Shown: piece after piece, positions 44,061 to 54,007 of the stretch | Position numbering within the stretch: the stretch's first letter is position 1 | Layout: every line of letters begins with the position of its first letter | Assembly (NCBI RefSeq): GCF_007004095.1 | Contig: NZ_VHJK01000001.1 | Span: 686,501-750,500, forward strand | Direction: 5' to 3' | Source of the DNA: Erythrobacter insulae | GTDB lineage: Bacteria > Pseudomonadota > Alphaproteobacteria > Sphingomonadales > Sphingomonadaceae | Length of the DNA stretch: 64,000 nucleotides | The notes under the pieces: model-generated | The model's database searches: none | Told to the model about the DNA's origin: nothing | What the model saw: the letters and a program-made list of their open reading frames with translations, nothing else | Program-made: the position numbers and the translations under genes

Positions 44061-44086
44061 GGAACCGGTCAGGATACTTGGCCGTT
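44061..44086 (+). promoter_or_regulatory. EcfG-type (general stress response) promoter before degP
   Basis: GGAAC (44061-44065), a 17-bp spacer and CGTT (44083-44086) match the alphaproteobacterial EcfG sigma-factor consensus GGAAC-N16/17-CGTT. The first codon of the protease gene is about 30 bp further on. Confidence 0.6.
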
Positions 44087-44114
44087 TCATGCACTGAAAA
44101 AGGAATAAGAGGAC

Positions 44115-45656
44115 GTGAAGAACGTGCGGTATGTATATGGACTGACGAGCGCTCTCCTGGTCGGAGGCGCGGCCGTTTCACTGGTCACCGGGCACCCTGC
44201 GGGCGCTCAGGTGGCACAGAACGATACAAGCGTGATGAGCAATGTGGTTCCGCGCGCCGGTGCCCCGTCGAGCTTCGCAGATCTGACAGAGCAGCTTCAG
44301 CCTGCAGTGGTGAACATTGCCACACGTCAACGTGTCGAAGTGCAAAGCCGCAACCCGTTTCAGGGCACACCGTTCGCAGACCTGTTCAATCGCCGCCGCG
44401 GACAGCAACAACCGCAAGAGCCGCAAACGCGCGAGGCGCAGTCGCTTGGCAGTGGTTTCATCATTTCGGCAGACGGTTATGTCGTGACCAACAATCACGT
44501 TGTCACACCAAACAACCGGGCGACGCTGGAAGAGATCACCGTCACCATGCCTGACGGGACCGAATATGAAGCCGAACTGATCGGCGCCGATGCGCAGTCC
44601 GACCTCGCCGTGCTGAAGATCAAAGCGAACAAGACATTCCCGTTCGTAAAGTTCGGCAATTCTGCCGCCACCCGCGTTGGCGAATGGGTTGTCGCAATCG
44701 GCAATCCATTTGGGCTTGGCGGAACCGTGACGAGCGGTATCGTTTCGGCTGTCTATCGCAACACCGGTCAAGGCGGCGCCTATGACCGGTACATCCAAAC
44801 CGATGCCAGCATCAATCGCGGCAATTCTGGTGGTCCTCTTTTCGACATGCAAGGCAACGTGATCGGCATCAACAATGCGATCTTCTCGCCTTCGGGCGGC
44901 AGTGTCGGCATCGGCTTTGCCATCCCTTCGGAGATCGCTGCGCCGATTATCGATCAGCTGAAGGCCGGCCAAGAAATCGAGCGCGGCTTCCTGGGTGTGG
45001 GCCTTAATCCGATTACCGATGATTTCGCCGACTCGCTTGGCCTGCCGCGCAATCGCGGCGAGATCATTCAAAACGTCCAGGACGATAGCGCCGCGGACAA
45101 AGCGGGTCTGCGTGCAGGCGACATCGTGACCAAGATCAACGGGCAGGATGTGACCAGCGAGCAGACGGTATCTTACCTCGTTGCCAATCTGGCACCGGGC
45201 GCGCAGGTTCCAATTGAGCTACTGCGTGACGGGAAATCCATGGCGGTCACGGCTGTCCTAGGCAAACGTCCCAGCGAAGATCAGCTGATCCAGCAACAGC
45301 AAACTTTTGATCCGGATTCAGAAGAACCGATGAACCCGGACGAAACCGATACGACCATTGCTGAAAAGCTCGGCCTGTCTGTGCTTGAGATGACTCCGGA
45401 TATCGCTCGTGCGCTTCGCGTGGATGAAGACACAGTGGGCCTGGTGATTGATCAGGTCGATCAGAATTCGGATGCGGGTCGCAAAGGGCTCCGGCGCGGC
45501 GACATTATCCTTTCCGCCCAATATAAAGCTGTCAGCACGATCGAAGATCTTCGAGCTGCAATTGCATCCGCCGAAGCGGAAAACCGTGAAGCGGTGCTGC
45601 TGCGTATCCAACGCCGCGGTCAGCCGCCGCGTTTCCTGCCGATCCGTCTGCGCTAA
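44115..45656 (+). CDS. degP: Periplasmic DegP/HtrA serine protease
   Basis: A 513-residue Do-family protease and chaperone that clears misfolded envelope proteins. A signal peptide (cleavage near GAQVAQ) is followed by the trypsin-like domain with His128 (NNHVV), Asp163 (QSDLAVL) and Ser238 (RGNSGGP), and then by two PDZ domains (GFLGVGLNPIT onward; the second from about residue 415, with GLRRGDIIL). The start is GTG, at 44115 or 44124; the second has better spacing from AGAGGA. An EcfG-type promoter precedes the gene and a strong terminator follows. Confidence 0.93.
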   Translation: MKNVRYVYGLTSALLVGGAAVSLVTGHPAGAQVAQNDTSVMSNVVPRAGAPSSFADLTEQLQPAVVNIATRQRVEVQSRNPFQGTPFADLFNRRRGQQQPQEPQTREAQSLGSGFIISADGYVVTNNHVVTPNNRATLEEITVTMPDGTEYEAELIGADAQSDLAVLKIKANKTFPFVKFGNSAATRVGEWVVAIGNPFGLGGTVTSGIVSAVYRNTGQGGAYDRYIQTDASINRGNSGGPLFDMQGNVIGINNAIFSPSGGSVGIGFAIPSEIAAPIIDQLKAGQEIERGFLGVGLNPITDDFADSLGLPRNRGEIIQNVQDDSAADKAGLRAGDIVTKINGQDVTSEQTVSYLVANLAPGAQVPIELLRDGKSMAVTAVLGKRPSEDQLIQQQQTFDPDSEEPMNPDETDTTIAEKLGLSVLEMTPDIARALRVDEDTVGLVIDQVDQNSDAGRKGLRRGDIILSAQYKAVSTIEDLRAAIASAEAENREAVLLRIQRRGQPPRFLPIRLR

Positions 45657-45692
45657 TACAACGAAGCGCGTCTGACGCGAGACGCCGAAACA

Positions 45693-45730
45693 AAAAAGGG
45701 CGCTGCGGTTTGACCGGCAGCGCCCTTTTT
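45693..45730. terminator. Bidirectional intrinsic terminator
   Basis: Stem AAAAAGGGCGCTGC paired with GCAGCGCCCTTTTT (14 bp) around a 10-base loop. It lies between the convergent degP and penicillin-binding protein genes and ends 4 bp from the stop of the latter. Confidence 0.92.
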
Positions 45731-45734
45731 GCAT

Positions 45735-47987
45735 TTACAGTCCGGGGGCGGTGGAGCCTCCCGGCGGTCGTCCAGTGCTTGGCTGGCGTTGCTGGCTGGG
45801 CTGAAGGATCCCGGGCGCTGCACCGCTGTTGGGGTCGGGCGGCAAGGCCCCGCCCGTTGCCCTCTCGAGAAAATCTTCGCTCACGGCAGGCGGAGGCTCA
45901 ACAGATGGCAGACGAGAATCTCTGTTCTGAGGTGTTCCTTCGCCTTCTACGTCAAACGGAGTGTCTGACGGATCCCGCCGGCCCGGCTCGACCAGATTAC
46001 CTTGTTCATCGATGAAGTAATAATCATCCGGGTCTCCGAAAAGGTATTCATCATCTGGCTCAAGACGCCATTCGGGCAGATCGAGTTCGGTATCGAATTC
46101 CTCAACGGCACGGTCCTTCACGGCATAGCGCATATAGGCGGCGAAGGCTTGAGCCGGGGCGCGGCCACCTTGTAATCCGGGGACTGCTTTTGCATCATCT
46201 CGGCCCATCCATACACCGGTCGTAATGCCGGAGGAGAAGCCCACGAACCAACCATCTTTGTTGGAACTGGTTGTGCCGGTTTTGCCCGCCACTGGTCTCC
46301 CGATTTGCGCTGACCGACCGGTTCCCGTTTGCACAGCCGTCTGCAACAGATCAGTCATGCCGGCGACAACATAGTCGGGCACCAAAGCGACATCGCGCGG
46401 CTTCTTGCGCTCATACAAAAGGTCACCGCCCGCAGTGGTTACTTTGGTGATACCGTATGGCTCTACCGAATTGCCACGGGCCGAAATCGCAGCAAACGCG
46501 CGGGTCATTTCGATCAATCGCACTTCGGAAGACCCAAGCACCATCGAAGGGTATGTCGAGATAGGCGAGCTGACACCAAAACGCCGCGCCATAGACGCGA
46601 CCGTGCCAAAACCGACTTCATTGCCCAATTGCGCTGCAACTGTGTTGATCGAATAGGCGAATGACGTCCGCAAACTGGTTTCACCGACATTGCGGCCATT
46701 GGCGTTGCGCGGGCTCCATCCATCGATTGTGACAGGCGTATCAACCACGCGGTCTTCGGGCGTGTATCCCGCTTCCAAAGCAGCAAGATAGACAAACAGC
46801 TTCCACGAAGAACCCGGCTGTCGCAGCGCACTGGTCGCACGATTGAAATTTGTTTCGACGTAATCGGTCCCGCCAACCAGTGCCAAAATAGCGCCATCGC
46901 GGTCCAGACTGACAAGCGCGCCTTGGGAACCGCTCGGCGTGTTGGCATCAATAGAAGCGGTGGCGGCGCGCTGCATCCCGACATCCAATGTCGTCCAGAC
47001 CTCGATTGGGGCAAAGGTTTCGGGCAGCAGAATATCAAGCTGTGGCAGAGCCCAGTCGGTGAAGTAGCGGACCGAATTCTGACCCGATTGCTGTTTCAGC
47101 TCGACTGTATCGACATCCACAGAGGCTTGCTCTGCGGTGATATAACCCTGCTCGCGCATCAGCCGCAAAACGACCTGCGCCCGGTCGACAGCGGCCTGAA
47201 CATCGGCTGTCGGGGAATAACGGCTTGGCGCTTTGACCAGCCCGGCAATGATCGATGCCTCGGCGACGCTTAACTCTTTGGCCGGGTGGCTGAAGAATTT
47301 GCGGCTGGCGCTGTCGATCCCATACGCCCCGCCGCCGAAATAAACCTTGTTGAGATAGAGTTCGAGGATTTGCTCTTTGGAAAATTTCCATTCGAGCGCC
47401 ATCGCGAGCACCGCTTCACGCGCTTTGCGGTCAAAGGTGCGATTGGAATTCAGGAAGACATTGCGGGCGAGCTGCTGCGTTATCGTGGAGGTGCCCCCGA
47501 CGCGTGACCGCGAACCAGTTACCCCTTCAACTACGGCGCCTGCGGTACGCACCGGATCAACCCCGTAATGCGAAAAATACCGCTTGTCCTCGACCGCGAT
47601 CATCGCGTTTTTCATATTGTCGGGGATGCCTTGATAGGTCAGCCATTCCCCGAAACTTGGCCCGATTTCAACTATTTCGCTTCCATCGCGGGCCCGCACC
47701 AGAATGGTCTGGGCGTTCTGGGTTGATTTAAGCTGATAAAAACTGGGAATGGATCTTGCAGCAAACCCGACTGCAAAAGCGAGGAACACCGCGCCCAGCA
47801 ATGCTACGGCACCGCCCCAGACAACCAATCGCTTGGTCCAGCGCCAGAAGCGCGAACCGCCGCCCGTGCCAGCTGCCGATTTCTTGCTGCCCTTGGTCCG
47901 TTTGGATGATGACGATGCGCGTTCAGTCGCCTTTCGGCGAGACCCGCGCGCGCTTTTGTTCGTCAAACGGTCTCCGCGTTTAGACAT
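45735..47987 (-). CDS. Class A penicillin-binding protein (PBP1-type)
   Basis: A 750-residue bifunctional peptidoglycan synthase. A Lys/Arg/Ser-rich cytoplasmic tail (1-50) precedes a membrane anchor (about 53-75). The GT51 glycosyltransferase domain has its catalytic Glu133 in AVEDKRYFSHYGVD. The transpeptidase domain has the nucleophile motif SSWK (Ser393 to Lys396), SIN and KTGTT. The C-terminal 90 residues are acidic and Pro-rich (about 660-750), probably disordered. Architecture is that of mrcA/mrcB products; the exact paralogue is not resolved. Confidence 0.92.
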   Translation of the reverse strand: MSKRGDRLTNKSARGSRRKATERASSSSKRTKGSKKSAAGTGGGSRFWRWTKRLVVWGGAVALLGAVFLAFAVGFAARSIPSFYQLKSTQNAQTILVRARDGSEIVEIGPSFGEWLTYQGIPDNMKNAMIAVEDKRYFSHYGVDPVRTAGAVVEGVTGSRSRVGGTSTITQQLARNVFLNSNRTFDRKAREAVLAMALEWKFSKEQILELYLNKVYFGGGAYGIDSASRKFFSHPAKELSVAEASIIAGLVKAPSRYSPTADVQAAVDRAQVVLRLMREQGYITAEQASVDVDTVELKQQSGQNSVRYFTDWALPQLDILLPETFAPIEVWTTLDVGMQRAATASIDANTPSGSQGALVSLDRDGAILALVGGTDYVETNFNRATSALRQPGSSWKLFVYLAALEAGYTPEDRVVDTPVTIDGWSPRNANGRNVGETSLRTSFAYSINTVAAQLGNEVGFGTVASMARRFGVSSPISTYPSMVLGSSEVRLIEMTRAFAAISARGNSVEPYGITKVTTAGGDLLYERKKPRDVALVPDYVVAGMTDLLQTAVQTGTGRSAQIGRPVAGKTGTTSSNKDGWFVGFSSGITTGVWMGRDDAKAVPGLQGGRAPAQAFAAYMRYAVKDRAVEEFDTELDLPEWRLEPDDEYLFGDPDDYYFIDEQGNLVEPGRRDPSDTPFDVEGEGTPQNRDSRLPSVEPPPAVSEDFLERATGGALPPDPNSGAAPGILQPSQQRQPSTGRPPGGSTAPGL

Positions 47988-48068
47988 TATGGTTCAATTA
48001 GCCTGTTCATACCTGCTCACGCTCTTGCATAGGCGAGTTGTAACGGCTCGTGAACACTCTGGCGCGGG

Positions 48069-48473
48069 TTATCCGTCCTTCTCAAATTCCAACGCAGCAG
48101 AATTGATGCAATAGCGCATACCGCCCTGTTCGGGTGGACCGTCAGGAAAGACATGACCAAGATGGCCGCCGCAATTGGAGCAGAGTACTTCCGTGCGGAC
48201 CATTCCAAAGGAAACATCGCGTTTTTCCTCGACTGTTTCATCTTGCGCCGGCTTTGTAAAAGCAGGCCAACCGCAGCCGCTGTTATACTTTGAATCGCTT
48301 GCGAATAGCACCGTGCCGCATCCCGCGCAGGCATATTCGCCTTCGTCATAATGTTTGTCATACTGACCAGTAAACGCGCGCTCTGTGCCCGCTTCGCGAA
48401 GGACATGATATTGCTCTGGCGACAGCTTCTTGCGCCAGTCGTCATCGCTGAGTGTTTTAGGGTCTTGGGTCAT
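48069..48473 (-). CDS. msrB: Peptide-methionine (R)-S-oxide reductase
   Basis: A 134-residue MsrB that reduces the R-epimer of methionine sulfoxide in proteins. Two zinc-binding CxxC pairs appear in CAGCG and [10 protein letters not shown], and the catalytic Cys is in RYCINSAAL near the C-terminus. GERCGWPAF-type sequence (NSGCGWPAF) and SFGMVRTEV are conserved. It is the stereochemical partner of the MsrA at 33406 but is encoded 14 kb away. Confidence 0.94.
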   Translation of the reverse strand: MTQDPKTLSDDDWRKKLSPEQYHVLREAGTERAFTGQYDKHYDEGEYACAGCGTVLFASDSKYNSGCGWPAFTKPAQDETVEEKRDVSFGMVRTEVLCSNCGGHLGHVFPDGPPEQGGMRYCINSAALEFEKDG

Positions 48474-48579
48474 GAGCTGCCTTTCATTTCAGGCACAATA
48501 TCGGATGGCACTGCCCAATCTACAAGGCCAAGTGGCCGCCTGCTGGATGGCGCGCGCCCGGCCAAAACCATGCCAGCTC

Positions 48580-49251
48580 TTACCCGTCGACCAGAGCATA
48601 ATGGGCGGGCGGTTTGATCACATCCATGCGTTCTGTCAGCAAGGGGCGGAAACTCGGGCGGCTTTTGAAAACCGCGTACCATCCGCGTGTCTGCTCGTGA
48701 CCGGTCCAGTCAATCCCGCCGAGATAATCCGCGACCGATATCTGCGCCGCTGCGGCCAAATCGGCCATGCTCATTGTTGACCCCGCCAGCCATGGGCGAT
48801 TGTCGATCAACCAGTCCATGTAATCAAGATGGCCATGCGCCATCTTCATAGCTTCGCGCAGCGCGCGGCTGTCAGGCGGTTGGCGCAGCACGATCCGTTT
48901 CTTCATTCGCTCGGACAGAAGCGGCGCAGTTACGTCGTTATAGAAATTCTCATCAAACAGCGCGGTCAGGCGGCGGATTTCGGCCCGTCCTGTTGCGGTG
49001 CCATTTATCATCGGAGCGCGATCAACAGTTTCTTCGAAATATTCGCCAATCGCGCGGCTATCGGCGATCACTACGCCTTTGTCCTCATTCACCAGAACAG
49101 GCGTGCGGCCCGCGGGATTGAGATTGAAAAACATGTCAGACGCCGACCAAGGGTCCTCACGCACCAATTCGTACGCGATGTTTTTTTCACCCATCAGCAG
49201 CCGGATCTTACGGCTGAAGGGGCACAAAGGAAATTGATAGAGTTGCCACAT
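48580..49251 (-). CDS. Glutathione S-transferase family protein
   Basis: A 223-residue GST-fold protein. The thioredoxin-like N-terminal domain begins YQFPLCPFSRKIRLLMGEK, with a CPFS motif more like glutaredoxin or beta/omega-class GSTs than Tyr/Ser-type enzymes. FNLNPAGRTPVLV and ADSRAIGEYFEE form the glutathione site. A helical C-terminal domain follows, with STMSMADLAAAAQIS. Substrate unknown. It is about 100 bp upstream of msrB on the same strand and might share a redox role. Confidence 0.85.
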   Translation of the reverse strand: MWQLYQFPLCPFSRKIRLLMGEKNIAYELVREDPWSASDMFFNLNPAGRTPVLVNEDKGVVIADSRAIGEYFEETVDRAPMINGTATGRAEIRRLTALFDENFYNDVTAPLLSERMKKRIVLRQPPDSRALREAMKMAHGHLDYMDWLIDNRPWLAGSTMSMADLAAAAQISVADYLGGIDWTGHEQTRGWYAVFKSRPSFRPLLTERMDVIKPPAHYALVDG

Positions 49252-49317
49252 GACGCATTATCCAATGCCCTAAAACCACAGACAAATCCATGACAATGCG
49301 CTGCGGCGCGCAACTAT

Positions 49318-49689
49318 TCAGACGCCGGACGCCTCAAGCATGACAAGGCATCCGGGCATCACATCGTTGACCTTGTCATTGTCCCACAGATTTTGGGCCT
49401 CTTTACCCACCAGATCGGCAATGCCAGCCTGATCCAGACCGGTCTCGTCCATCAACCGCGCCAGCGATCGAACAAAGAATTCGCGGCCGCGCGGTTCGAG
49501 CTTTGGCCATTTAAGCGCATCTTCATTACCGTTGCCCTGCCCGAAACTGACAAGCGCGAAAGCTGCGGAGCAGCGCACAACGGCTTTGCTTTGCTGTGAA
49601 AGTGCAGAGCTTTTTTGCGATATATCAGACACAGAAGCCTGAGCGGAAAGGGTCAGCAATGCTGAACTGATAAGGGTCATGATCATCAC
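49318..49689 (-). CDS. Small secreted protein of unknown function
   Basis: A 123-residue protein with a signal peptide (MIMTLISSALLTLSAQASV, cleavage after about residue 18). The mature part is helical, contains two cysteines (VVRCSAAF and MPGCLVML) that could form a disulfide, and ends soon after. I do not recognise the family; similar short secreted proteins are common in Erythrobacteraceae. It stands alone between the GST gene and the divergent VOC gene. Confidence 0.6.
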   Translation of the reverse strand: MMIMTLISSALLTLSAQASVSDISQKSSALSQQSKAVVRCSAAFALVSFGQGNGNEDALKWPKLEPRGREFFVRSLARLMDETGLDQAGIADLVGKEAQNLWDNDKVNDVMPGCLVMLEASGV

Positions 49690-49808
49690 AAACGCTTTAA
49701 CAGCGGCGATCTGAACCGCAACTTACAGGTTTCAAATCAGGATGGGCTTGCCGCGCACCCGCGCCTCGCTTACCCAGTCACTCCACTCAAGAGAGGAGAC
49801 ACCCCCAA

Positions 49809-50201
49809 ATGATCAATCACATTATGATCGGCAGCAACGACATTGAGCGTTCAAAAGCATTTTACACCAAAGTGCTCGGCGTGCTGGGCGCTGGCGAGCC
49901 AATGGCGCATGTTAACGACACCGGCCAAACGCGTCTGTTTTACATGCATGATGGCGATACGTTCTCGATCAGCGAGCCAATCAACGGAGAGCCAGCCAAC
50001 ACGGCAAACGGTTTTACCATCGGTTTCAAATGCGATTCGCTTGATCAGGTCAAAGAACTCCACGATGTCGCCGTCGCTAATGGCGGCGCGACATGCGAAG
50101 ACCCTCCCGGCCCGCGCGAAGGCAGCATGGGTGTGATGAACCTGTGTTACTTCACCGACCCAGACGGTCACAAAATCTGCGGCATCCACCGCCCGGGTTA
50201 A
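49809..50201 (+). CDS. VOC/glyoxalase-like protein
   Basis: A 130-residue vicinal-oxygen-chelate protein with the paired beta-alpha-beta-beta-beta units of the family. It begins INHIMIGSNDIERSKAFYTKVLG and ends FTDPDGHKICGIHRP, where the His and the earlier His4 are likely metal ligands. It is close to the single-domain glyoxalase/bleomycin-resistance-like proteins with no assigned substrate. A GAGAGGAG ribosome site precedes the ATG. Confidence 0.85.
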   Translation: MINHIMIGSNDIERSKAFYTKVLGVLGAGEPMAHVNDTGQTRLFYMHDGDTFSISEPINGEPANTANGFTIGFKCDSLDQVKELHDVAVANGGATCEDPPGPREGSMGVMNLCYFTDPDGHKICGIHRPG

Positions 50202-50214
50202 ACCCAGCCGAGCC

Positions 50215-50802
50215 TCAACGGCTCAATTGAAAAACCGCAAATTCGGCGCGCCAGTTTGATGCTGGTGCGCCGATTTGTTTTTCATTGGCAAAAAACCAGG
50301 CGCTTTCGATCTTTGCGCCTTTTAATTTCGCAAGCTCTCTAAAATCATCGATTGTGACGTGGTGAATGTTGGTTGTTTCATACCAGCTCACCGGCAAGGC
50401 ACGAGTGACAGGCATACGGCCGCCAAACATTAAGGCGGCGCGGGTGCGCCAATGCGCAAAATTCGGAAAGCTGACGAAGGCTTTCTCACCGACGCGCAGC
50501 AATTCATCCAGGATCAGATCCGGGCGCGTCGCGGTCTGCAATGTCTGGCTTAGGATTGCATAGTCGAATGCTTTATCCGGATAATTCGCCAGATCCGTGT
50601 TGGCATCCCCCTGAACCACCGAAAGCCCACGCGAAACGGACCGTTCAACAAGTGCCGCATCAAGCTCCATCCCGCGGGCATCGACGCCGCTATTGGCCTC
50701 AAGCTCGGCCATCAATGCACCGTCGCCGCAACCGATATCGAGAACTCGTGAATTCGGCCTTACATGAGCGGCAATCGCCGCAAGATCGGGGCGCAAATTC
50801 AT
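50215..50802 (-). CDS. metW: MetW methyltransferase-like protein of methionine synthesis
   Basis: A 195-residue class I methyltransferase-fold protein with the SAM motif [41 protein letters not shown] and [23 protein letters not shown] are diagnostic of MetW. It forms a functional pair with MetX, supporting homoserine O-acetylation in organisms that use this route. The start overlaps the metX stop by 4 bp, so the two are translated together. Confidence 0.93.
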   Translation of the reverse strand: MNLRPDLAAIAAHVRPNSRVLDIGCGDGALMAELEANSGVDARGMELDAALVERSVSRGLSVVQGDANTDLANYPDKAFDYAILSQTLQTATRPDLILDELLRVGEKAFVSFPNFAHWRTRAALMFGGRMPVTRALPVSWYETTNIHHVTIDDFRELAKLKGAKIESAWFFANEKQIGAPASNWRAEFAVFQLSR

Positions 50803-51908
50803 TGGACAAACCCCTGCACAACGCGGTCCAATTGTTCGTGCGGAAGCAGGAAACTGTCATGGCCATTGGGCGCGGATAGCTCGACGAAGCTCACTTTCGC
50901 GCCGGCCGCGTTGAGCGCGTGAACGATATGCCGGCTTTCGGACGTTGGATACAGCCAATCGGTATCGAAGCTGACCAGACAGAACCGCGCCGATGTGCCC
51001 TCGAACGCATTGGCAAGTTTGCCGCCGTGCTCCTCTGCGAGGTCGAAATAGTCCATCGCGCGGGTGATATAGAGATATGAATTGGCATCGAATCGCTGCG
51101 TAAAACCGCTGCCTTGATAACGCAGATACGATTCGACCTGAAAATCGGCATCGAACCCAAAGCTTTTTGTGTCGCGGTCTTGCAAGCGACGACCGAATTT
51201 CTCGGTCAAGCCTTCCTCTGATAGATAGGTGATATGCGCAGCCATGCGCGCCACCGCAAGGCCATTATCAGGCGACGCGCCGCTGGCGTAATAGTTGCCA
51301 CCGGCCCAGGCGGGATCGGCCATGATCGCCTGCCGCCCCACTTCGTGGAACGCAATATTCTGGGCCGAGTGCCGCGCAGTCGAAGCCAGAATCAAAACCC
51401 GCGCTGCACGATCAGGCCAGTTCGCCGCAAGGCTCAACGCCTGCATTCCGCCCATCGATCCGCCAACGACAGCATGAAGTTGATCGATCTCCATGCCATC
51501 CAGCAGGGCAATCAATCCGCGCACCATGTCGCGGATCGTGATGACCGGAAAGCGCATGGCATAGGGCGCGCCATCAGCAGCGATGCTGGCAGGGCCGGTC
51601 GAGCCCATGCAGCTGCCAATCACATTTGCGCAGATCACAAAATACCGGTCTGTATCAATCTGTCTGCCCGGACCAACCATCCGCTCCCACCAGCCCGGCT
51701 TACCGGTGATGGGATGATCGCTTGCAACAAACTGATCCCCCGTCAGTGCGTGACAGATCAGAATTGCATTGGATTTATCCGCTGCCAATTCGCCATAGGT
51801 TTCATAGGCAATGTGCGCAGCCGAAAGCACCTGTCCACTATCAAGCGGCAGATCACTGGGAACTGCATAGATTTTTGATACAGTTTTCGAGGCAGCAGAG
51901 GTGTCCAT
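50799..51908 (-). CDS. metX: Homoserine O-acetyltransferase
   Basis: A 369-residue alpha/beta hydrolase-fold acyltransferase that activates homoserine for methionine synthesis. [35 protein letters not shown] and GSTGPAS are family segments. The nucleophile is Ser151 in GGSMGGMQ; the Asp lies in FDTDWLYP and the His in NGHDSFLLP. It may use acetyl- or succinyl-CoA; sequence alone does not decide. No SAM riboswitch could be recognised in the 83-bp gap to hisC. Confidence 0.93.
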   Translation of the reverse strand: MDTSAASKTVSKIYAVPSDLPLDSGQVLSAAHIAYETYGELAADKSNAILICHALTGDQFVASDHPITGKPGWWERMVGPGRQIDTDRYFVICANVIGSCMGSTGPASIAADGAPYAMRFPVITIRDMVRGLIALLDGMEIDQLHAVVGGSMGGMQALSLAANWPDRAARVLILASTARHSAQNIAFHEVGRQAIMADPAWAGGNYYASGASPDNGLAVARMAAHITYLSEEGLTEKFGRRLQDRDTKSFGFDADFQVESYLRYQGSGFTQRFDANSYLYITRAMDYFDLAEEHGGKLANAFEGTSARFCLVSFDTDWLYPTSESRHIVHALNAAGAKVSFVELSAPNGHDSFLLPHEQLDRVVQGFVQ

Positions 51909-51991
51909 TTGCGATGCGAATTGGGCGAGCGAGCGCGGACTGTCAATTCCACTGTTTTTAATCGAGCAAAGACGGTATCGCGCACTCGCCT

Positions 51992-53095
51992 ATGATTACA
52001 CGACCCACACCCAAACCCTGGATCGCCAAGATCCACCCGTACGCGCCCGGTAAATCGACCGCTGCGGACGGCCGCGCGCTTGTGAAACTGTCCGCTAACG
52101 AAAACCCGCTTGGCACCAGCCCGGCGGCAATCGCGGCGCTGGAGACACACCGGCAAGATGCGTCGGCGTATCCTGACCCCGATGCCAAAGAATTGCGCGC
52201 AAAGATCGCCGCCATTCACGGCCTTGATCCTGCACGGATCGTCTGCGGCACCGGCTCTGGTGAATTGCTCACTTGCGCGGTGCAATCGTTGGCGGGCCCT
52301 GGGGATGAAGTGGTATTTTCACGCTATTCCTTTTCGCTCTATCCGCTCCTCGCGCATAAAGTTGGCGCGACTCCGGTCTTTGCGCCTGATACGGATTTGG
52401 CCGCATCGGTCGATGGCTTGCTCGCTTCGGTTACCAGCCGTACAAAAGTTGTCTTGCTCGACAACCCGAACAATCCGGTAGGCAGTTTCCTTGGCGCGGA
52501 TGAAGTTGCGCGGCTCCATGCTGGTTTGCCAAAGGATGTCTTGCTGGTGGTGGATCAGGCCTATGCCGAATATCTGGCAGCAGGGGTTGACGATGGCGGT
52601 CTGGCGCTGGCGCAGGCGCATGAGAATGTTCTGGTCAGCCGGACCCTTTCCAAAGCTTACGGCCTTGCCGCAGAACGGATAGGCTGGGCCACCGGCGCGC
52701 CTCATCTGATTGATCTGATTAACCGTCTGCGCGGTCCATTCAATGTAACCGCCAGCGGACAAAAAGCCGCGCTGGCGGGGCTTGAAGATCAACAGTTCGT
52801 TGAGGATAGCCGCGATCATAATTCGGCTGAACGCGCGCGGTTTTCCGATGCGATCTCCGCGCTTGGCAATCACGGTATATCCGCCGTACCGAGCGAGGCG
52901 AACTTTGTGCTGGTGCGCTTTGACGGGTCGGTAACCGCAGGTGCGGCGCTGGATGCACTGGCTAAAGCCGGTTATGCGGTCCGGCACCTGCCCTCGCAGG
53001 GCCTTCCCAATGCGTTACGGATAACCATCGGCAAGACCGAGGATATGGACCGGGTGATCGCGGAATTGCAAAAACTTTGCGGGGACACGGCGTGA
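51992..53095 (+). CDS. hisC: Histidinol-phosphate/aromatic aminotransferase
   Basis: A 367-residue fold-type I PLP aminotransferase. KLSANENPLG, the PLP-phosphate region GTGSGELL, DNPNNPVGSF, DQAYAEY and the Lys-containing SRTLSKAYGLAAERIGW are typical of HisC. It is followed, with a 4-bp overlap, by the prephenate dehydrogenase gene. This pairing is usual in alphaproteobacteria and suggests that the enzyme also transaminates aromatic keto acids in tyrosine and phenylalanine synthesis. Confidence 0.92.
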   Translation: MITRPTPKPWIAKIHPYAPGKSTAADGRALVKLSANENPLGTSPAAIAALETHRQDASAYPDPDAKELRAKIAAIHGLDPARIVCGTGSGELLTCAVQSLAGPGDEVVFSRYSFSLYPLLAHKVGATPVFAPDTDLAASVDGLLASVTSRTKVVLLDNPNNPVGSFLGADEVARLHAGLPKDVLLVVDQAYAEYLAAGVDDGGLALAQAHENVLVSRTLSKAYGLAAERIGWATGAPHLIDLINRLRGPFNVTASGQKAALAGLEDQQFVEDSRDHNSAERARFSDAISALGNHGISAVPSEANFVLVRFDGSVTAGAALDALAKAGYAVRHLPSQGLPNALRITIGKTEDMDRVIAELQKLCGDTA

Positions 53096-53997
53096 TCCAG
53101 TCTGTCGCTATAATCGGGCTTGGCCTGCTTGGCGGGTCTATCGGGCTTGCCATTAAAGCCAATGCGCCGGGGATTGTTACCACTGGGTATGACCGCGATC
53201 CTGAAACCCGCGCGGCGGCCGAAAAACGGGGTCTGGTTGGCACGGTATGCAGCAATGCCGGTGATGCGGTGGCAATGGCTGATCTGGTTATTCTGTGCGT
53301 TCCTGTGGGCGCCATGGAGGCCGCTGCGCGTGATATCGCCGGCGCATTGTCCGATCATGCAATCATCAGCGATGTCGGTTCATCCAAGCAAAGCGTTGCA
53401 GAGGCTTTGGCAAAGGCCCTGCCGGGCCGCACGATAATCCCCGCGCACCCCGTTGCAGGGACGGAACAAAGCGGCCCAGAAGCCGGCTTTGCATCGCTCT
53501 TCACCAATCGCTGGTGCATTTTGACGCCCGCGGATGACGCCGATCCGGCAGCCCTCGAATCTCTCGGTGAATTCTGGACCCGGCTTGGCGCAAATGTCGA
53601 GATAATGGATGCGGAGCATCACGATCTCGTGCTTGCCGTGACCAGCCATATTCCCCATCTGATCGCATTCACGATTGTTGGCACAGCCAGCGATCTAGAA
53701 GAGGTCACGCGCAGCGAAGTGATCAAATATTCGGCGGGCGGCTTTCGAGATTTTACCCGCATCGCCGCATCCGATCCGGTGATGTGGCGCGATGTGTTTC
53801 TCTCCAACAAATCTGCGGTTCTGGAAATGCTGGGTCGGTTTTCCGAAGACCTGACTGCAATGCAGCGCGCCATTCGTTCAGGTGATGGCGATGCCTTGCA
53901 TGAATTGTTCAGCCGCACCCGCGCCATTCGCCGTCAGGTGATTCAGGAGGGGCAGGATGATGACCGGCCCGATTTCGGGCGCAAGGATCACTCGTAA
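53092..53997 (+). CDS. tyrA: Prephenate/arogenate dehydrogenase
   Basis: A 301-residue NAD(P)-dependent dehydrogenase of tyrosine synthesis. The GTG at 53092 overlaps the hisC stop (GTGA) and puts the Rossmann motif AIIGLGLLGGSIG at residues 6-18. DVGSSK, HPVAGTEQSGPEA (active-site His) and VTSHIPHLIAF (second conserved His) are present. A short C-terminal extension is acidic and basic. No chorismate mutase or ACT domain is fused to it. Confidence 0.92.
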   Translation: MIQSVAIIGLGLLGGSIGLAIKANAPGIVTTGYDRDPETRAAAEKRGLVGTVCSNAGDAVAMADLVILCVPVGAMEAAARDIAGALSDHAIISDVGSSKQSVAEALAKALPGRTIIPAHPVAGTEQSGPEAGFASLFTNRWCILTPADDADPAALESLGEFWTRLGANVEIMDAEHHDLVLAVTSHIPHLIAFTIVGTASDLEEVTRSEVIKYSAGGFRDFTRIAASDPVMWRDVFLSNKSAVLEMLGRFSEDLTAMQRAIRSGDGDALHELFSRTRAIRRQVIQEGQDDDRPDFGRKDHS

Positions 53998-54007
53998 TTG
54001 GCGCCGC

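Noticed and set aside
51909-51991. Possible SAM-II riboswitch upstream of metX
   Set aside because: The conserved core and pseudoknot elements of SAM-II could not be found on the minus strand in this short gap.
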